A DNA stretch of 64,000 bases from Pomphorhynchus laevis (GCA_012934845.2 WNNJ02000960.1:1-64000), one strand, 5' to 3'; shown: positions 1 to 13,285, counted from the stretch's first letter. A program made the numbers and translations. Notes: generated by a model from the sequence alone, not told the origin.

Positions 1-3000
1 TAAGGTTTCTTTCATGATAATGGATTTAGGATTCATTCTTTTGATACTAAAATCCAGCTCATTCAAAACAGGCTCGTTATCTTCTTTTCCTAGCAAGCCT
101 GGAATTTCTCCGGTATTCAACATATTATTAACATATTCAAGATACTGCTCGTCGTTAATATCAGTATCCACCAGAATAAAAGAGACACCTCTTTCACTCT
201 TAGGCACCATCTTATACAAAAGACGCATATCTTCTAGAAACGAAGTTACATTGTAAATTCTTGTGAGCATAATCTTAAAGATTTTATGACCGCAAATGTA
301 AGCAGCCAAAGCAGCCATCGATCGTTTTCCTGAACCTCCGATGGCTACAAGCAGCGCGTGTCCTTTAGGCTTTGTTATTATTTTTGATACTCGTAGCAAA
401 TGTTTTATTGAATCATCGAAAAATACAATATCCATGATATTGCCTTTAACTTCCACGTTCATTCTTTCCATGTTATTTTTAAGAATATTACGTATAGTCT
501 CCATATCTAAAACACGTTCATATAATCTTGGTTGTAAACTATCTCCGGCTTCAAAATTATCGACATTATCGTCGGTTACTTCTATTTTAGCTCGTTGAAA
601 GTCACAGTATAAGTCATCTTCATATGAGTTAGCTATGTCTCCAGATTTTTTTATTGATATTTTAGCATCAGACCGTGAGGATCTTACCCCAACGGCATTT
701 ATTGTGTGTCTACTGCTATCTCCAAAGCTGGCAAAACTTTCCCTCACTGAATTAGCACCCACTTCTTGTTCGATCTCCTTCTCTATTAATCGATGTGTAG
801 GCTTAGCAGTTTCATCATTGAGAACGGTTTTAAACCACTCAATATCAGATTCGATAATTAGCCTATCTGACAAAACTCGTGAGCAGTCGTGTCTCCATAA
901 ATGAACTAACTCCTTAACAGTTGAACACTCTGAACTACTGATTCGAATTATTCCCTCCCATATTTTAGATAAATCTCTTAAATTAAATATATAGTGGAAC
1001 TTGGCAGGAGTTGGCAGCATTTTTAGTTTAACTGCTTGCCATATTTGCCTTGTGGCCTCCACAATACAGCTACATGCATTAATAATGCCCATGGAAAATC
1101 CTCTACTTTCATAAAAGTTGTTTGCAATTGACATAAATATTTTCTCTGTAGCTTCGTTTCCTGGTAGAGTACAATTAAAAGTGATAAAATGCCTCCTTAG
1201 TCGTTCTGGAATATTATTACGACCGCCACCCGGCTTTATCATAGCCGCTAAAAATTGAATATCTACTATATTTGTCCATTCGCAAGGTTTATCTAAGCTG
1301 TAGAATCCGTTAAATTCGATAACCTCGCGAACAACTTCGTTAGCTGTTTGATCTCCCCATTTATTTACCATAGGCATACTTAAATCGTCAATGAATATGG
1401 TCATATGCTTATTTTCTGCTGGTCCGATAGTGTTCGCAACGCGCTTGTCGAAATAACTTTCAAGTGTGCGATGGATCTGATTTGGTGTTGTTGCTGAGCT
1501 GAAATTCATTGTCCTACATTCGTGTACTGTAGCGTCATAACTAGTTGACATAAAATTATTGATAATGACCGTTTTCGCGGTGCGTGGTTCTCCAACGAGT
1601 AAAACCGGCTTTTTCTGCCTAGCAATTGAATCTACCAGATACATTGTTCTTACATTGTCGACATTAGGAACTAAAATTTTTGAATATTCAAGAGGCGATT
1701 CACTTTCCATTGGATATTTCCAATCATTTACTAAGCGAGACCAATGTTCCCAAACACCTTCTTTACTTACAAAGTGATCAAATACAGATTGTGTACAGTT
1801 TCCTACAATTGTATTTGAAAAACTTTGGTTATTCAAATTCAACTGATCACTTAAATTATCTCGTATAAAAACTTCCAGTTTAGAACGATCATCAAGCTCC
1901 AAAAGTGCACCAAAACTCAAAATAATTGTGAAAGAACTAAGACGCTTTAAAACATCGTCATTGCCGTTATATTGATCAAACTCCGCATTCATTCCGTCAG
2001 TTAGACTTAGCATCTGTGAAATGTAGTTACATTCATAAGCAGGCATTGTAGGTGATAAATTTATTCGTACATACTGTTCTAGTTTATCGAAGACATTGTC
2101 AAGTACTTTGTAAATCGCATTATTGTATTTTTTATCTTTATATGAAGCTAACCATGATTGTGTAATAGCACGCCATGATAGAGTCGATCTGCTCATGTAT
2201 AACATACCGTTTCTGGACACCGTTGCAGGACTGGCATTATCAATATTATGCACTTCAAATATTACTTTGACATTCGTAACCATTGGTATTCTATCACCAT
2301 TTGCCAATGTTTGCAATTTGTTATCATCTAAAACTGAATTTAAATTCTCGATCCAAACAGCGTAAACAGGACCATCCAATACCATCCACCAGGATTCCTT
2401 TCTTTGTTTCTTAACACTGTTACTGTACATTTTAAGAAATCGTCTCCATAAAATAGAGAATCCTCCATCCGACCAATCGTTAGTAGCAACGTCTAGTTCG
2501 CCGAACATTTGTGCCGATGTTATCGCCTTTGGATTCATTCGATATTCTCGTGTCAGTGTTCCCATAATCGTTAGCGCTCCTTGCAGCACTGTAATGCAAG
2601 ATGATTTACCGACACCACTAGGTCCAAGCACCAGTATACCGTGACGAACAAGTTGTGTATCATACAATTGAAGGATCTTCAAATTCCAATCTGCATGATT
2701 GCATAGATTTAGTTCGTTACATTTAAAATCAATTGCTACATGCAAATCATTTTTATTGTCTGCTTTTATGGCGACTGACGGAAACAAATCGTTAAGTAGT
2801 GATAGAAATGGCGGTTTATCTTCATCAACTAATTTCGATATATTCATATATCTTAAAACTATGAGAACAGCAACCGATTCTTCTTCAGCATTTTGTCTCT
2901 TTGCAGTGCCCAGTGTTCTTAAAACAGCACGAACATTTCTCACACCAAAATCGTAGTGAACTTGCTTACTGAGTTGATCCTCACATAATTTATACAGTAA

Positions 3001-6000
3001 ATAGAATTTCTGAGATAGTACCACATTGTTTTTGAATCCACAACTGGCCAATTTAACACGTATTATAATCTGTCGATCTGGGACCATCAGTGCGACAACT
3101 CTGAAATTAACTTTTATATTCTCAGGCAGTTCTTGTCTACCCGCGTATCCTGGATTCATTGTTATTATTATCGCGAAAGAAGTATCCATAGAAATTCGTT
3201 GACCGTCTGTGAATAGCAATTCACTGTGCCGGTTTCGTTTTGCATGTAACAATGTTTGAATCTGCTGGGCTGCCACGGATAAAGCAGGCAAATTTATTCT
3301 GTTAAATTCGTCAAAGCATCCCCAGCAACCTGATCGGGCTAAGCCTTCAAATGTTTTACTAAGTCCTTTGTAATCAAATTGTTCTGAACATTTAAGTACA
3401 ATACAGTACTTTCCTATCGATTTTGCCATGTCCTTTGTTGTTTCGGTTTTGCCTGTACTTGCTGAGCCAGCTGGACTGCCACCATAGCACATTCCTAATG
3501 CTTGTGCTAATGATATATAACACCTATCTGTCAAATGTGTTATTACTAATCGTTCACTACACCCAAGAAACTCATTCCCGTACATTAAATCTACGTCGGT
3601 AATACTAACAACCATCGAATTCGTAACGTCTTCATAATAAAATCTACTTTGTTTAGTCCAGTCAAAATCGCGAACATCTTTTAAATTTAGGTTTACTAGG
3701 TCGCTAAAAACATCTCTTTGATGAATATGTATAGTTATGTATGTGTCATATTTTAATCTGTTCATTGATGATAGATCATATACAGTTATTTCAATTAGTT
3801 GGTCGAGAAGCAGTTGGAAATATTTGCTAGCCTTACGAACAGAGTTACCTGTTTTTAGCTGATTTTTTATTGCATTTTCGCTAGTCGCTGTCCATAGTAA
3901 TTGTAGTATGATTGATCTAAATTGTTGGTTTTCCTCTAAAAAGAAGGATTGTAAATCAAATTCGCTATTCCCCATGGAAGCTACGCATTTCTGCATTCTA
4001 GCTTTAACTGTGTCCTGACAAGACAGAAGAAAATCACCAAGCCACTCTTCAACAGTAGTTTTCTTAGTATACACAGGACGCACCAGCTTCAATACTTCAT
4101 TATCTTCACTCTGTATTGCTAGAATACCTGAATGTTGCTGTGATTGTCCGCTTGATTTAGCCGCGTAATCTTCCGTTTCTTTGCTAGATTCGTTAAATTT
4201 AACTGAATTTACACTTTCAGTGAATGCATTGAAATATGGCTGTAACTTTATAGGTTCCGAAGCTTGACCGAGAATTTCTAATAGTACCGCATCAGATAGA
4301 AAGTAAAATCGCGGAAAAATCAATCTTTTTGATTCAAGATATCCTGCTAATGACGTTTGACACATGTCCAATTGAGATAGCATAAAATCTAACATTTCAA
4401 GATTATTATCGTAAGATATACAACATGACAATATGTTCGGCGTTTCTTTCACTTTTGTAATCATTTTTAACCACATTTTATCCACTGCATTAAATTTCCG
4501 TGCTTCCAAAGGCAATTGTCTTGAAATATCTCCTCCTATAAACACTGCTTCCAAGTATACCCATAAATTATGAACTTGAATCCATTTAGTCTTAACTTCA
4601 TAAGTAATCGCTAAACCATCAATGCATTTTTGATTATCAACCTTGAAATGTTCATTATAGCGGTTTGAAGCCAAATTCGCCAATATTAGATTTGAATCTT
4701 CAATTGCTGATATTGCCTCTGATGTATCTTGACCTTTAAGTATTATGTTTACTCTCATTTTAAAAGGGGCAAGTTTAAATTTTCTTGTTCGCCATTCAGA
4801 TTCAAGCGAATTAAGTTTGGCTTCGATTTCTTGTTCTTTCATTGCACGAATACACACATCTTCTAACTGTTCTTTCTTTTCAATAATTGGAATACCAACT
4901 AACTGTCCTACTTGGAAAGCATCGTCCGAAACATTTAAATGTATATTAAAAATTGATTCCATGTTTTGCCGGTGCCGTATTTGCATAGCTTTCTCGGATA
5001 GCATTTCTAAAAGCGGAATCTTTTCAAGAAATTCAGCTATAAGCTCAGATAGTTCTCGGTAAGCTGGCCACTTTTTGAGACTAGTTGGCATTCTTTTACA
5101 GCGTGACATTAAGTCCGATATTTCGTCTGTCATTGAGCTAATGTTAATTTTTGACAACACTGTATCTTTGAACCTATCTATGGTTTGGTTGGCCTGATCA
5201 AACAATGCGTAAATACGATTAAAACTGGTAAGCTCTTTCTTTAGAAAGTACAGTCTATTAAACTTACGATGCGGTAAATTGAACAGTTGCTCGCCTTCAT
5301 ATAGAGATCGGTGTCGATGCCATAAGAGATCAAACTTCGAGCTGAACAATCTCATTCTATCGCTTGCTTCTTTAGCAGCGACTCCTTCTATCATTGGTCC
5401 TTTAGTTTGGTATTGATTGTCAAATTCGTTAAGTTCGCTACTGAATACTTCAATGTCTTTTAATAGTTCATTTACGAACATGCTGCTAGATTTTAAAATG
5501 TCATAATGTGCTAATCCAACTTTTGCTATTAATTCTTCATAACTGCGTGCAAGCTCCTCAGACTTATCCGTGATATTAAATGGCCGCAAGCTTTGCTGTG
5601 CTTCAGGATAATGATAAGCTATTGCATTAAAAGCTGCACGTAACTTCATACAAGATCTTTCTATTTTAGGTTGATAACTTCGTTTTGCGTTAATTGCAGA
5701 TAGAACGGTCTTAAAGTCATCTACAGAACAAATTACCTTGTCTAGATTGTTTATTAATCGCTGCATAAGCATATGAATACTTGGTGCATTTTCAATTAAC
5801 AGTTGTTGAACGTGTTCACGTGCTTTTAGTTTTCTATTTACGGCTTGTTGAACGATATCACTTTTAAAAGATGTCGTGATTAGCTTTACTAGAAAGACGT
5901 TTTGATAATCTTCAATATGTTGTATAGATTTTACCATATTGTCAAGTTCACTTAATCCGTTAAGTATGGACATAATTTCAAAATTTTCCCTTCTTATAGC

Positions 6001-9000
6001 TACAATTTTATCCGATATGGTTTCATCTGATTGCCAAATATAACTGTATTTATATAAATACTGCAGACTACTTTCAAACATTTCTTTATTCATAACAATG
6101 CAATTTGATAAATCCTTGTAAATTCGGTTTACCTCAACATCTGTGCGAATATCATTATATAAAACCGCCGGAGGTAACTCAAATAAATTATATACATCAG
6201 TGGATTTTGCATTTTCAGGAATGAATTTACAATCCAAAGTAGACAATTTCTTTAAGATTAATTGAAATACGTCGATATCTCCTCGCATTGCATCAAGTCT
6301 CCCAGGGTAGTCTATGCAGTGAATCATGTCCGCTTTCAATTCCTTCGATTGACCCCATCTCTTGACTCCTTTTGAAACATTTAAAATATATTGCACCACC
6401 TGATTCACGCTATGCTGCAATTTATCTACACTCGGACTCAATTTTATTATTTGATCCTCTAAAATAACATCAACACAGAAGACAAGTGTTTGTACATGTT
6501 CATCATTTAGAGCATCAGAGCTTTGAACGTATAAAGCTGTTTTACATTTTTCATCTTTATTTAAGTGAACACGTTTTCTACTGAATAAGTGTTCCCGAAG
6601 CTTGTCTAACGAGTTTATTGTTATATAAATTAATCCTTCAGTCATACGTCCTTCATAGTAATTCCATACCCGTGCTATTTCACCATTAATTTCTTGCAAT
6701 TGTTTACCGTCTTCATTCGACTTATTTTCGCTGTCTTCTATGGTTTGCTGAGATGTTGGCAAAGAACGTAGCTGATGGATTTTTCGAAGACCTTTGTCGG
6801 TCAAAGCAAATGTCTGAACAATAGATCGTTGTGGCTTTCCAAGCCTTCCAAGTTTCACTGTTGACCCATGACACGGTCGAAAATTCATTGACCCAGCCTG
6901 ATCATCACATGCCTCTGTAAACATTTCAATTAAATCTAAAACCGCGTTTTCAATTTTGGAATTTAGTGCGGCAATACTAACGGCGGCAGTTAACGTGTCC
7001 TTTTTCGTTAGTTGAGCAAACTCTTCTAAAGTAAGACATTGATGTTTTTCGTTAACTTGTTGCCCGTTATAATTGGACATGTGAGTTTTTGATGTAACAT
7101 TTGGAATTGTCATCAAATAAATGTTAAATAATGTATCTAAATGTCTATGAATACGATTCACTACTAGCCATTCAACTCGATAGACGAGATTTTCCATCAT
7201 ATCGACTTCCAGATCACACTGTTCTGTGTACTTTGTTAACCCCGGTGATTGCCAGTTGTAAATAATCTTACCTTCTTGGAGTAAACTATATAATTTAGAC
7301 GGGTACTCACAAAACAGTTTTTTAATGACATTTCTGTATGTTCTTTTAGATGAACGAATTTGAATATCATTATAAATTCTTACTATGTGTCTTAACCGAT
7401 AAGCATTAGCCTCTAAATTTGACCAATTATTAAGTAAGTCAAAACATATAGATGGACATGATATGTTCATATCAAGTAATTCCCGAATTGTGTGATCTGC
7501 ACATTCAATAAATGGATCAAAGTTTAGGTGGAAAAGCGATAATCCATTCTTCAAAGGTATGTTTTCAGCTATTTTATTTAGTCGAAAGAATGTACTATAA
7601 TAATTTTGCTTGCTATCTTCGTGTTGATTTTCAATAAAAATAGGAGACTTCAAAGCATTCAGAAGATGTTCTACTGATTTCAACCAATGTCTATGTGTAA
7701 GTAACTCATGCATGGTGAGCACTTGTGCTCTTTTATCAAATTCTCGTTTGAGCAAATCTTTTTCGGCATCGGAAATGCAATCGACACTTAAAATTTCATT
7801 TACTGGCTTCTTAATTCGGTAATACAATCCCCGAACCCATTGAATTTGCGATACTGTATCATAAGTGGTGAGATTAAAATAGCTCGCGTTCCTTTTCTCA
7901 TGTTCATATATCGACATTACCAAAGAAAATTCCGTGTTAATAATGTATAAAACAACTTCAGAATATAATTTAATCACACATTTTCTTAGATCATCTATTT
8001 TCATAGATTTTATACTTTTAAGACATCGCAACACTTCGTTGATGCTTCTGCATTTACTTTTAAAAATTTTGTGAACTCGATACTCTAAGCTTTCAATAAA
8101 AGCTTTATTCAAAATATCTAGATCCGAAAGAAAGATATCTTTATACCATCGTTTAAAAGTAGGATCTTCCTCCTCAAGAAGAAGTGTGTAATGTTCAGAA
8201 AAACTGCCTGGACGAGCTATCAGCTTACTTAGCAATTCTTCAAGATGTTCCGCTTCCATCGAAAAATCTCTTAATGTAACCTTGTTAAGTTGTGATCCGT
8301 ATTTCTTAATTGTATTCCGGACATGAATTATTTTCTGAATTCGCAGTAGAAACATGTTAATCGGGCTGAAGGTATATTCTGTTGAAACATTATCTAACGC
8401 TTCCATAGCCATAAAAACGTGACCTATTATTGAAGATGCGGCCTTTTCTGGTGTCCCACTTACGATCATTTTCAAAAGTTCGTTAGTTAAATCAATGTGC
8501 ATATGACAAACTTCTTCTACTAATTTAAATGTTTGATCCTTTATGCTAATAATATTATCCAACAACATTACAAGTAAGACATTTTTTACAGCATTGCACA
8601 ATTTGCGAACACAAACAAAGCAATAAATCACTAATGTGCCGAGGTTCTGAATAGTGTCTGGATACTTTACATATAAGTTTGACAGAATGCATCAGTGACG
8701 GCAAAAATTGTTTTACCATAGCAAGATCACTACCGTATATTGGACTACTTATCTTTGATAATGATAATAAGTATTTAAAATTTTCTTGGGCTTCACATAA
8801 ATTACTTACTAATCTTTTTTCACAATTAAACCATTCAAGCAACTTATTGCTAGATATAGCATCCCTTAACAAATACACATTCACCTTATGTCTTGGATGA
8901 GATACAGTTTTGAGCAAAGTGGCCAGTTGAACATTGGCATTTCGCCAAAATTCAATCTCGGCATCGAGTCCAGTTAGCTTTACTTTCTCGTTACTTGGAC

Positions 9001-10105
9001 AAGTAACCGTTCTCCACCTTATTTCTGTCAGCAGTGATAGCACATATTTAACTTTGTTCATAATCAATTCAAGATAAAGTTCCGATTGTCGCACAACCGA
9101 TGGAATCACTGATAACTCAAGTATTATGGACGCGATGTCCTGTGCATTTTCTAGTAATAATACTGTTCGTTCTAATAAATGTTGACTGTTGTAATCTATA
9201 TTGTAATGGATTGTTCCTGATTGCGTTAATTTATAAGTTAGTGATGATGGTAATGCCAGCTGAACATTTCGAAATGACTGTTCCGAAGAATTAAGAATTT
9301 GATTTGTTAGATTGAGTGATTGTAATAACTTGCCAATAGAAGATCCTTTCATTTTCGATATTATTGGCAAATATACCTTCTGTAATAACATGCATGCGTT
9401 AGCAGCGACTGACGATATTTTATATTTTACTTGATTGCTAGTGACAGATTGGAAATTACTAAAAATATCGTTTAATGTTGGTGTAACTGCAAATCGAAAC
9501 GTGAATAGTGATCCGAAAGAATCATTAGATTCGTTTCTTCGTTCAATGTCATTATTGTGACGATATTTTGGGAATATAACAATCATTATTCCTACACTAC
9601 CTGGCGGTAATGCTGATATCGATTCATTTATAAAGACACTCACCTCTTTGTTAAGGATGTAATTACCGTCGCCATTATCTGTCCAAGCGACGACTGATAT
9701 AATAATAGCTTCATCGATATTCTCTGTAAAAACGTTTTCACTTACATGCTCATTTGAAATCTTTATGCCAATGTCAGATTTTGACACGTTTTCCCGTGAT
9801 ATTAAACTTTTAGATAAACTTGATTTTTCACTGGCTTTAACGTTCGATGAACAAAACTCTATAATTTTTTGTAATTTTAAATCATTTTCCAATATTTTAG
9901 AAATTATTGTATATTTGTCGATGCCCGATGAAATTGTTAAGATGTCAATAATTTTATCAATTAAAGATCCTGTCTCCTCATTTATTCTTTCCTTGTAGTT
10001 AACAATTGATGAAAAAATTAAAGAAGAAATACTATTAACTCCACTTAAGAAAACATTTTGGCTATCAAATGTATTCCTACTATCGTTATAGTTAAACGGA
10101 GACAT
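1..10105 (-). pseudogene. Second copy of axonemal dynein heavy chain gene, partial and frameshifted
   Basis: This stretch aligns base for base with 48,748-58,857, the front of the intact dynein gene; the 3' part lies beyond the left edge. It carries the tail, linker, AAA1-AAA3 and the AAA4 P-loop. Two indels separate it from the intact copy. A 6-bp in-frame loss near 8,429 removes two residues, and one extra A at 8,561-8,562 shifts the frame. The reading is therefore cut into an N-terminal 516-codon piece (8,555-10,105) and a long downstream open stretch (about 8,550 back to 1) without its own obvious start. About seven substitutions fall in the coding part, and by my reading about five change the amino acid. 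This fits a recently duplicated and relaxed copy. A sequencing error in the shifted base, or an uncollapsed haplotype, is a serious alternative. Confidence 0.8.
8555..10105 (-). CDS. N-terminal dynein tail fragment (516 aa), product of the frameshifted copy
   Basis: This open frame starts with the same Met as the intact dynein gene and matches its first roughly 510 residues. It ends at a stop created by the one-base insertion just upstream, so the last residue is novel. It holds the start of the dynein heavy-chain N-terminal region 1 (tail), including the stretch EIEFWRNANVQLATLLK near residue 385. It has no motor domain, so any protein could not walk. In intact dyneins this tail region mediates heavy-chain dimerisation and intermediate-chain binding. 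Whether it is expressed cannot be judged. It is best read as a by-product of a broken duplicate rather than a designed short protein. Confidence 0.55.
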   Translation of the reverse strand: MSPFNYNDSRNTFDSQNVFLSGVNSISSLIFSSIVNYKERINEETGSLIDKIIDILTISSGIDKYTIISKILENDLKLQKIIEFCSSNVKASEKSSLSKSLISRENVSKSDIGIKISNEHVSENVFTENIDEAIIISVVAWTDNGDGNYILNKEVSVFINESISALPPGSVGIMIVIFPKYRHNNDIERRNESNDSFGSLFTFRFAVTPTLNDIFSNFQSVTSNQVKYKISSVAANACMLLQKVYLPIISKMKGSSIGKLLQSLNLTNQILNSSEQSFRNVQLALPSSLTYKLTQSGTIHYNIDYNSQHLLERTVLLLENAQDIASIILELSVIPSVVRQSELYLELIMNKVKYVLSLLTEIRWRTVTCPSNEKVKLTGLDAEIEFWRNANVQLATLLKTVSHPRHKVNVYLLRDAISSNKLLEWFNCEKRLVSNLCEAQENFKYLLSLSKISSPIYGSDLAMVKQFLPSLMHSVKLICKVSRHYSEPRHISDLLLCLCSQIVQCCKKCLTCNVVG

Positions 10106-11131
10106 AAAAAGTAACTTACCGAAATTAAATCTTTGTTTCGTTTTGCTTCAGAGTTTGAAATTATCATGTAGAGAAAGAGCGCTAAATTAAACGTTCTGGT
10201 TGCCAGGCTGACAGTGGGCACGGAAGAAATCAAACATAACATTGCATACTTGTTATTTAAAGAGTAGTATTTTACGAACCAGCTATATTTGGTTAAATTA
10301 TTGTATATTTATCGTTCTTAAGGACAGTTTTTCAATTTGGTTAACTACACAATAAAATTTTAATACACTCTTATTTAATTTCAATTAGACATTTTTATTG
10401 TTTTGAGGGATTTTCACATATTTAGGTAACCGATGCTGAATTAGAAAGATAAATATGATTTTTAACATAAATAATGTTTAATATACATTTTTTAGCCTAC
10501 CTCAAATTTAATATTTCTAAGTCATCTTGAATAAAAATATTGATGCTAAATAAAAATAGGGTGTTATGATAAAAAAATAAAAGCAAATTAATATCTCGAA
10601 TCAATATATCACTTATTATGTTAAAACAATGACGTAATTTATCTTGGCAAAATTTAATAAACAAAGCAAAATGTTATGCGAGGACTGATTAATATCCTTC
10701 TATCAAGAGGCTATAAATTATTATAATAAATAATTCAATATGTGGTTTTGGTAAATGTAGCGATAAATAGCAACAAATTAATGAACTGTATTTGGTGTTG
10801 TTTCTTATAAATCTTAACATAATGGCACAATGTAACATGTATGTATTATTAATAAAAATAAATCCAGATTCAATAATATAATCGATTTAATCCTCATCGA
10901 AATAATAAATATTTACGGCATTAGCTTTGCATGTTAACAGTAGATTGTAATGTAAATTGTTATATTTCTGTCATGATAAAATTTATAAAAATTGCTCGAA
11001 ATAAGATAGTCAGTAGCCAAATTAAATATCAAATAATCGTTTAATATATATGAAAAAGTTGTATATTTTCATCTTCATCTCTATGGTGTGAACATGAAAT
11101 CGCTCCAATGTTTTGATTGATTTAACTGGTT
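10106..11131. other. Non-coding region upstream of the left dynein copy
   Basis: AT-rich DNA with no convincing coding frame apart from the short upstream frame at 10,045-10,242 (minus), which ends at a GTAAGT donor-like site (10,114-10,119). The same sequence lies upstream of the intact gene at 58,858-59,883. It presumably holds the dynein promoter, but I see no core element that I can defend. Confidence 0.5.
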
Positions 11132-11397
11132 GTTTTGTTAAATTATAAGCTTAGATTGGTGAATCATTGATTTTAAGAGTTTCTTTTCGTTTTCACTTAA
11201 TTTTGTATATATAATACGGGAATAATTATCAAGGATGTCAATGACTTCGATAGAAAATCCAAATATTGGAACAAGAAACTATTTGTTTATCTATGCTATA
11301 TCAAAATTTTATTCCCGTATTGTATATACAAAATTAAGTGAAAACGAAAAGAAACACTTTAAATCAATGATTCACCAATCTAAGCTTATAACAAAAC
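11132..11397. repeat. Long imperfect inverted repeat (hairpin), left copy
   Basis: Two arms of about 90 bp, 11,132-11,226 and 11,305-11,397, are reverse complements with few mismatches and one small gap, separated by a loop of about 78 bp. A 67-codon plus-strand frame (11,235-11,438) covers the loop and right arm and looks like a by-product of the repeat. It could be a fold-back transposon remnant, a MITE, or a source of hairpin RNA. The right copy is at about 59,884-60,149. Confidence 0.8.
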
Positions 11398-11543
11398 TAA
11401 AATCAGATATTACGTTTCTAAAATGTTTTGTCAAATGAATGAAACAAGACAATTTTGTGCTAATCATGTGTTTTGCTCAATAAATTATAAATATCTTGCA
11501 TTACTGTTGACAACATTTTACAACGAGCGCAACGAGCGCAGCG

Positions 11544-11578
11544 ATTTGTGAAAGATCCTATTCGGATCTTTCACAAAT
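11544..11578. repeat. Perfect 15-bp inverted repeat with 5-nt loop, left copy
   Basis: Arms ATTTGTGAAAGATCC (11,544-11,558) and its reverse complement (11,564-11,578) flank the loop TATTC. Just before it is a small direct repeat of CGAGCGCAA. The role is unknown. It could be a stem-loop in a transcript or a transposon-end relic. The right copy is at about 60,296-60,330. Confidence 0.8.
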
Positions 11579-12918
11579 TGATTTCTTTTATATTAAGCCA
11601 TAAATCATCTTCTTCTATCCACCTATCTTCATTGATATCTATGGTTTCTACTATGTTTTCAGTTTGCATTGTTATGTTCTGTGACATATTTCTCGGCAAA
11701 TACAGATCAATTTCAACGGTACACTTTACAAATTTACCATTTGAGTTTGGGATGTTATTTAATGTGATTGTGCATATCTGTGCGCACCAAATAAGATCAT
11801 AAGATTAAATCGATTCTGCAAACTTGATAGCTGAACAATAAGATTTTCATAATCAACCTATTCTTCATTAATGTACACTAAGTCTTCTGAAATTGTCTTA
11901 GAAGACTGATACAAGACCGATACGATTTGCAGCATTGAAAATATGGAAGTGGAGAGGAATTATTATCCTTTAAATCAAACTGAACAGCTCCATTCGATAA
12001 TACATTAAAGATTACGTCAAATTGACCCAAAACTTTGATGATAAATTTGAGATTTTTGGATGAGTTCGGTGTACGTGTAATCAATTTGGCATCGTATTGA
12101 TCGACCGTGTTTTAAAAGACCTCAAATGTACCGACACATTCTTCAATTTGTTTCATTTGATTATTTTTACTTGATATTTTCACTTGTGATTTTTCGATTT
12201 AATTCTTGAACAAATTCGAAAGAAAATTTCTTTCAGATTTAAATGTCAACCATTCACATAAAATGTAAAAGAGTTTGATTATTTTGATTAAAGAATTTAG
12301 CAGACTGAAACTTTTGATGCCACCTAATTGTGTCTAGGTGCCATTTTGGTGAAAGTGTAAGAATATGAGACCGGATTTTACTTTGATAAAAATATTGTTC
12401 ATGATATATTGATATTTTGTTAATTTTTGATGGTGTATAAAACGGTTTTGACGACTGCATCATTGTCAAACAAGTGATCGATTATGTTCCTAATAGACAT
12501 TTTATTTATTTACGATTGGAGTGTAGGTAGCTTGAGTAACACGGCCAATGTGTAGAACAGGCGAGCATCGTGGTTATTTTTGTAATAGAAGCATTGAATA
12601 TAATAGTTTTTCTAACCTTTTAATTAGTGATTTAAGATCGCGGATAATTTAGGGATTGTTAATTATGCCAAGTGCAGCTGAAAAATGGAGGAAATCAGTT
12701 ACAATTGTCCTTTCAGAATCGATACAGTTAAACCACTCCTAAATGAAGTAAGCGTACACTAACGTATCCGTGAAAACTTGGTGCTGTGAGATTTCACATA
12801 ATCACATGATCTACGTTTATCGTAAATGGAGATTATGTATTTATGAATCAATATAAGCAGCATATCGTAAGAACATGAGACCGGATTTTTCTTTGATAAA
12901 GAGACTGTTCATGATAAT
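11579..12918. other. Non-coding AT-rich region with a diverged ~50-bp direct repeat
   Basis: There is no credible gene. Short frames here lack recognisable domains. A motif of about 50 bp containing GAGACCGGATTTT occurs at about 12,356-12,406 and again at about 12,867-12,917, roughly 510 bp apart, with several mismatches. It may mark the ends of an unidentified repeat. The same arrangement is in the right copy (about 61,108-61,669). Confidence 0.5.
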
Positions 12919-13285
12919 TAAATCAGCTAACTGAGTCTACGTATTTAATATAATTATAAAATAAACAAAATATAATAATGCTAAATCAAAATTTGATAAT
13001 TAAATTATAAAATTAATAATTGTTTTTAGATTTTCTATAATTTAAATCAAGTTAAAATAAAAAATTGAAATTTAAAATAAAAGTCATTTTTATGAATTGA
13101 CTAATAAATAACAGACGTTGTATCAGAATAAGGATTAGAGGTCATCAGGAGGAACTGCTATGCTATCAGGTTTCGGCCCCTAACTTTTCTACCCAACATA
13201 GCAGCGGGGCCAAATACATGCTAATGATATATTTCCTCTGATAAAACTATCTAGTATCTTATTCTAAAACAAAGTATATTATTTA
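12919..13285 (-). repeat. AT-rich repeat shared with the Penelope-like region, left copy
   Basis: The first part (12,919 to about 13,030) is the reverse complement of about 21,160-21,285, including the recurrent GACTCAG...ACGTA motif. The last part (about 13,240-13,294) and about 13,060-13,100 are the reverse complement of about 34,618-34,770. Between them, about 13,130-13,230 is a GC-richer segment with a potential stem (GGCCCC pairing with GGGGCC, and GCTATG with CATAGC). I read it as terminal or intronic debris of the Penelope-like family plus an unidentified insert. Confidence 0.5.

Noticed and set aside
11235-11438. 67-codon plus-strand frame as a small gene
   Set aside because: It spans the loop and right arm of the long inverted repeat and has no recognisable domain, so it is explained by the repeat.
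12254-12469. 71-codon minus-strand frame as a gene
   Set aside because: Low-complexity composition in repeat-containing DNA, with no motif and nothing to support expression.
13130-13235. GC-richer folded segment as a tRNA or snRNA
   Set aside because: No cloverleaf, no A/B box pair and no Sm site could be drawn; only one or two short stems.
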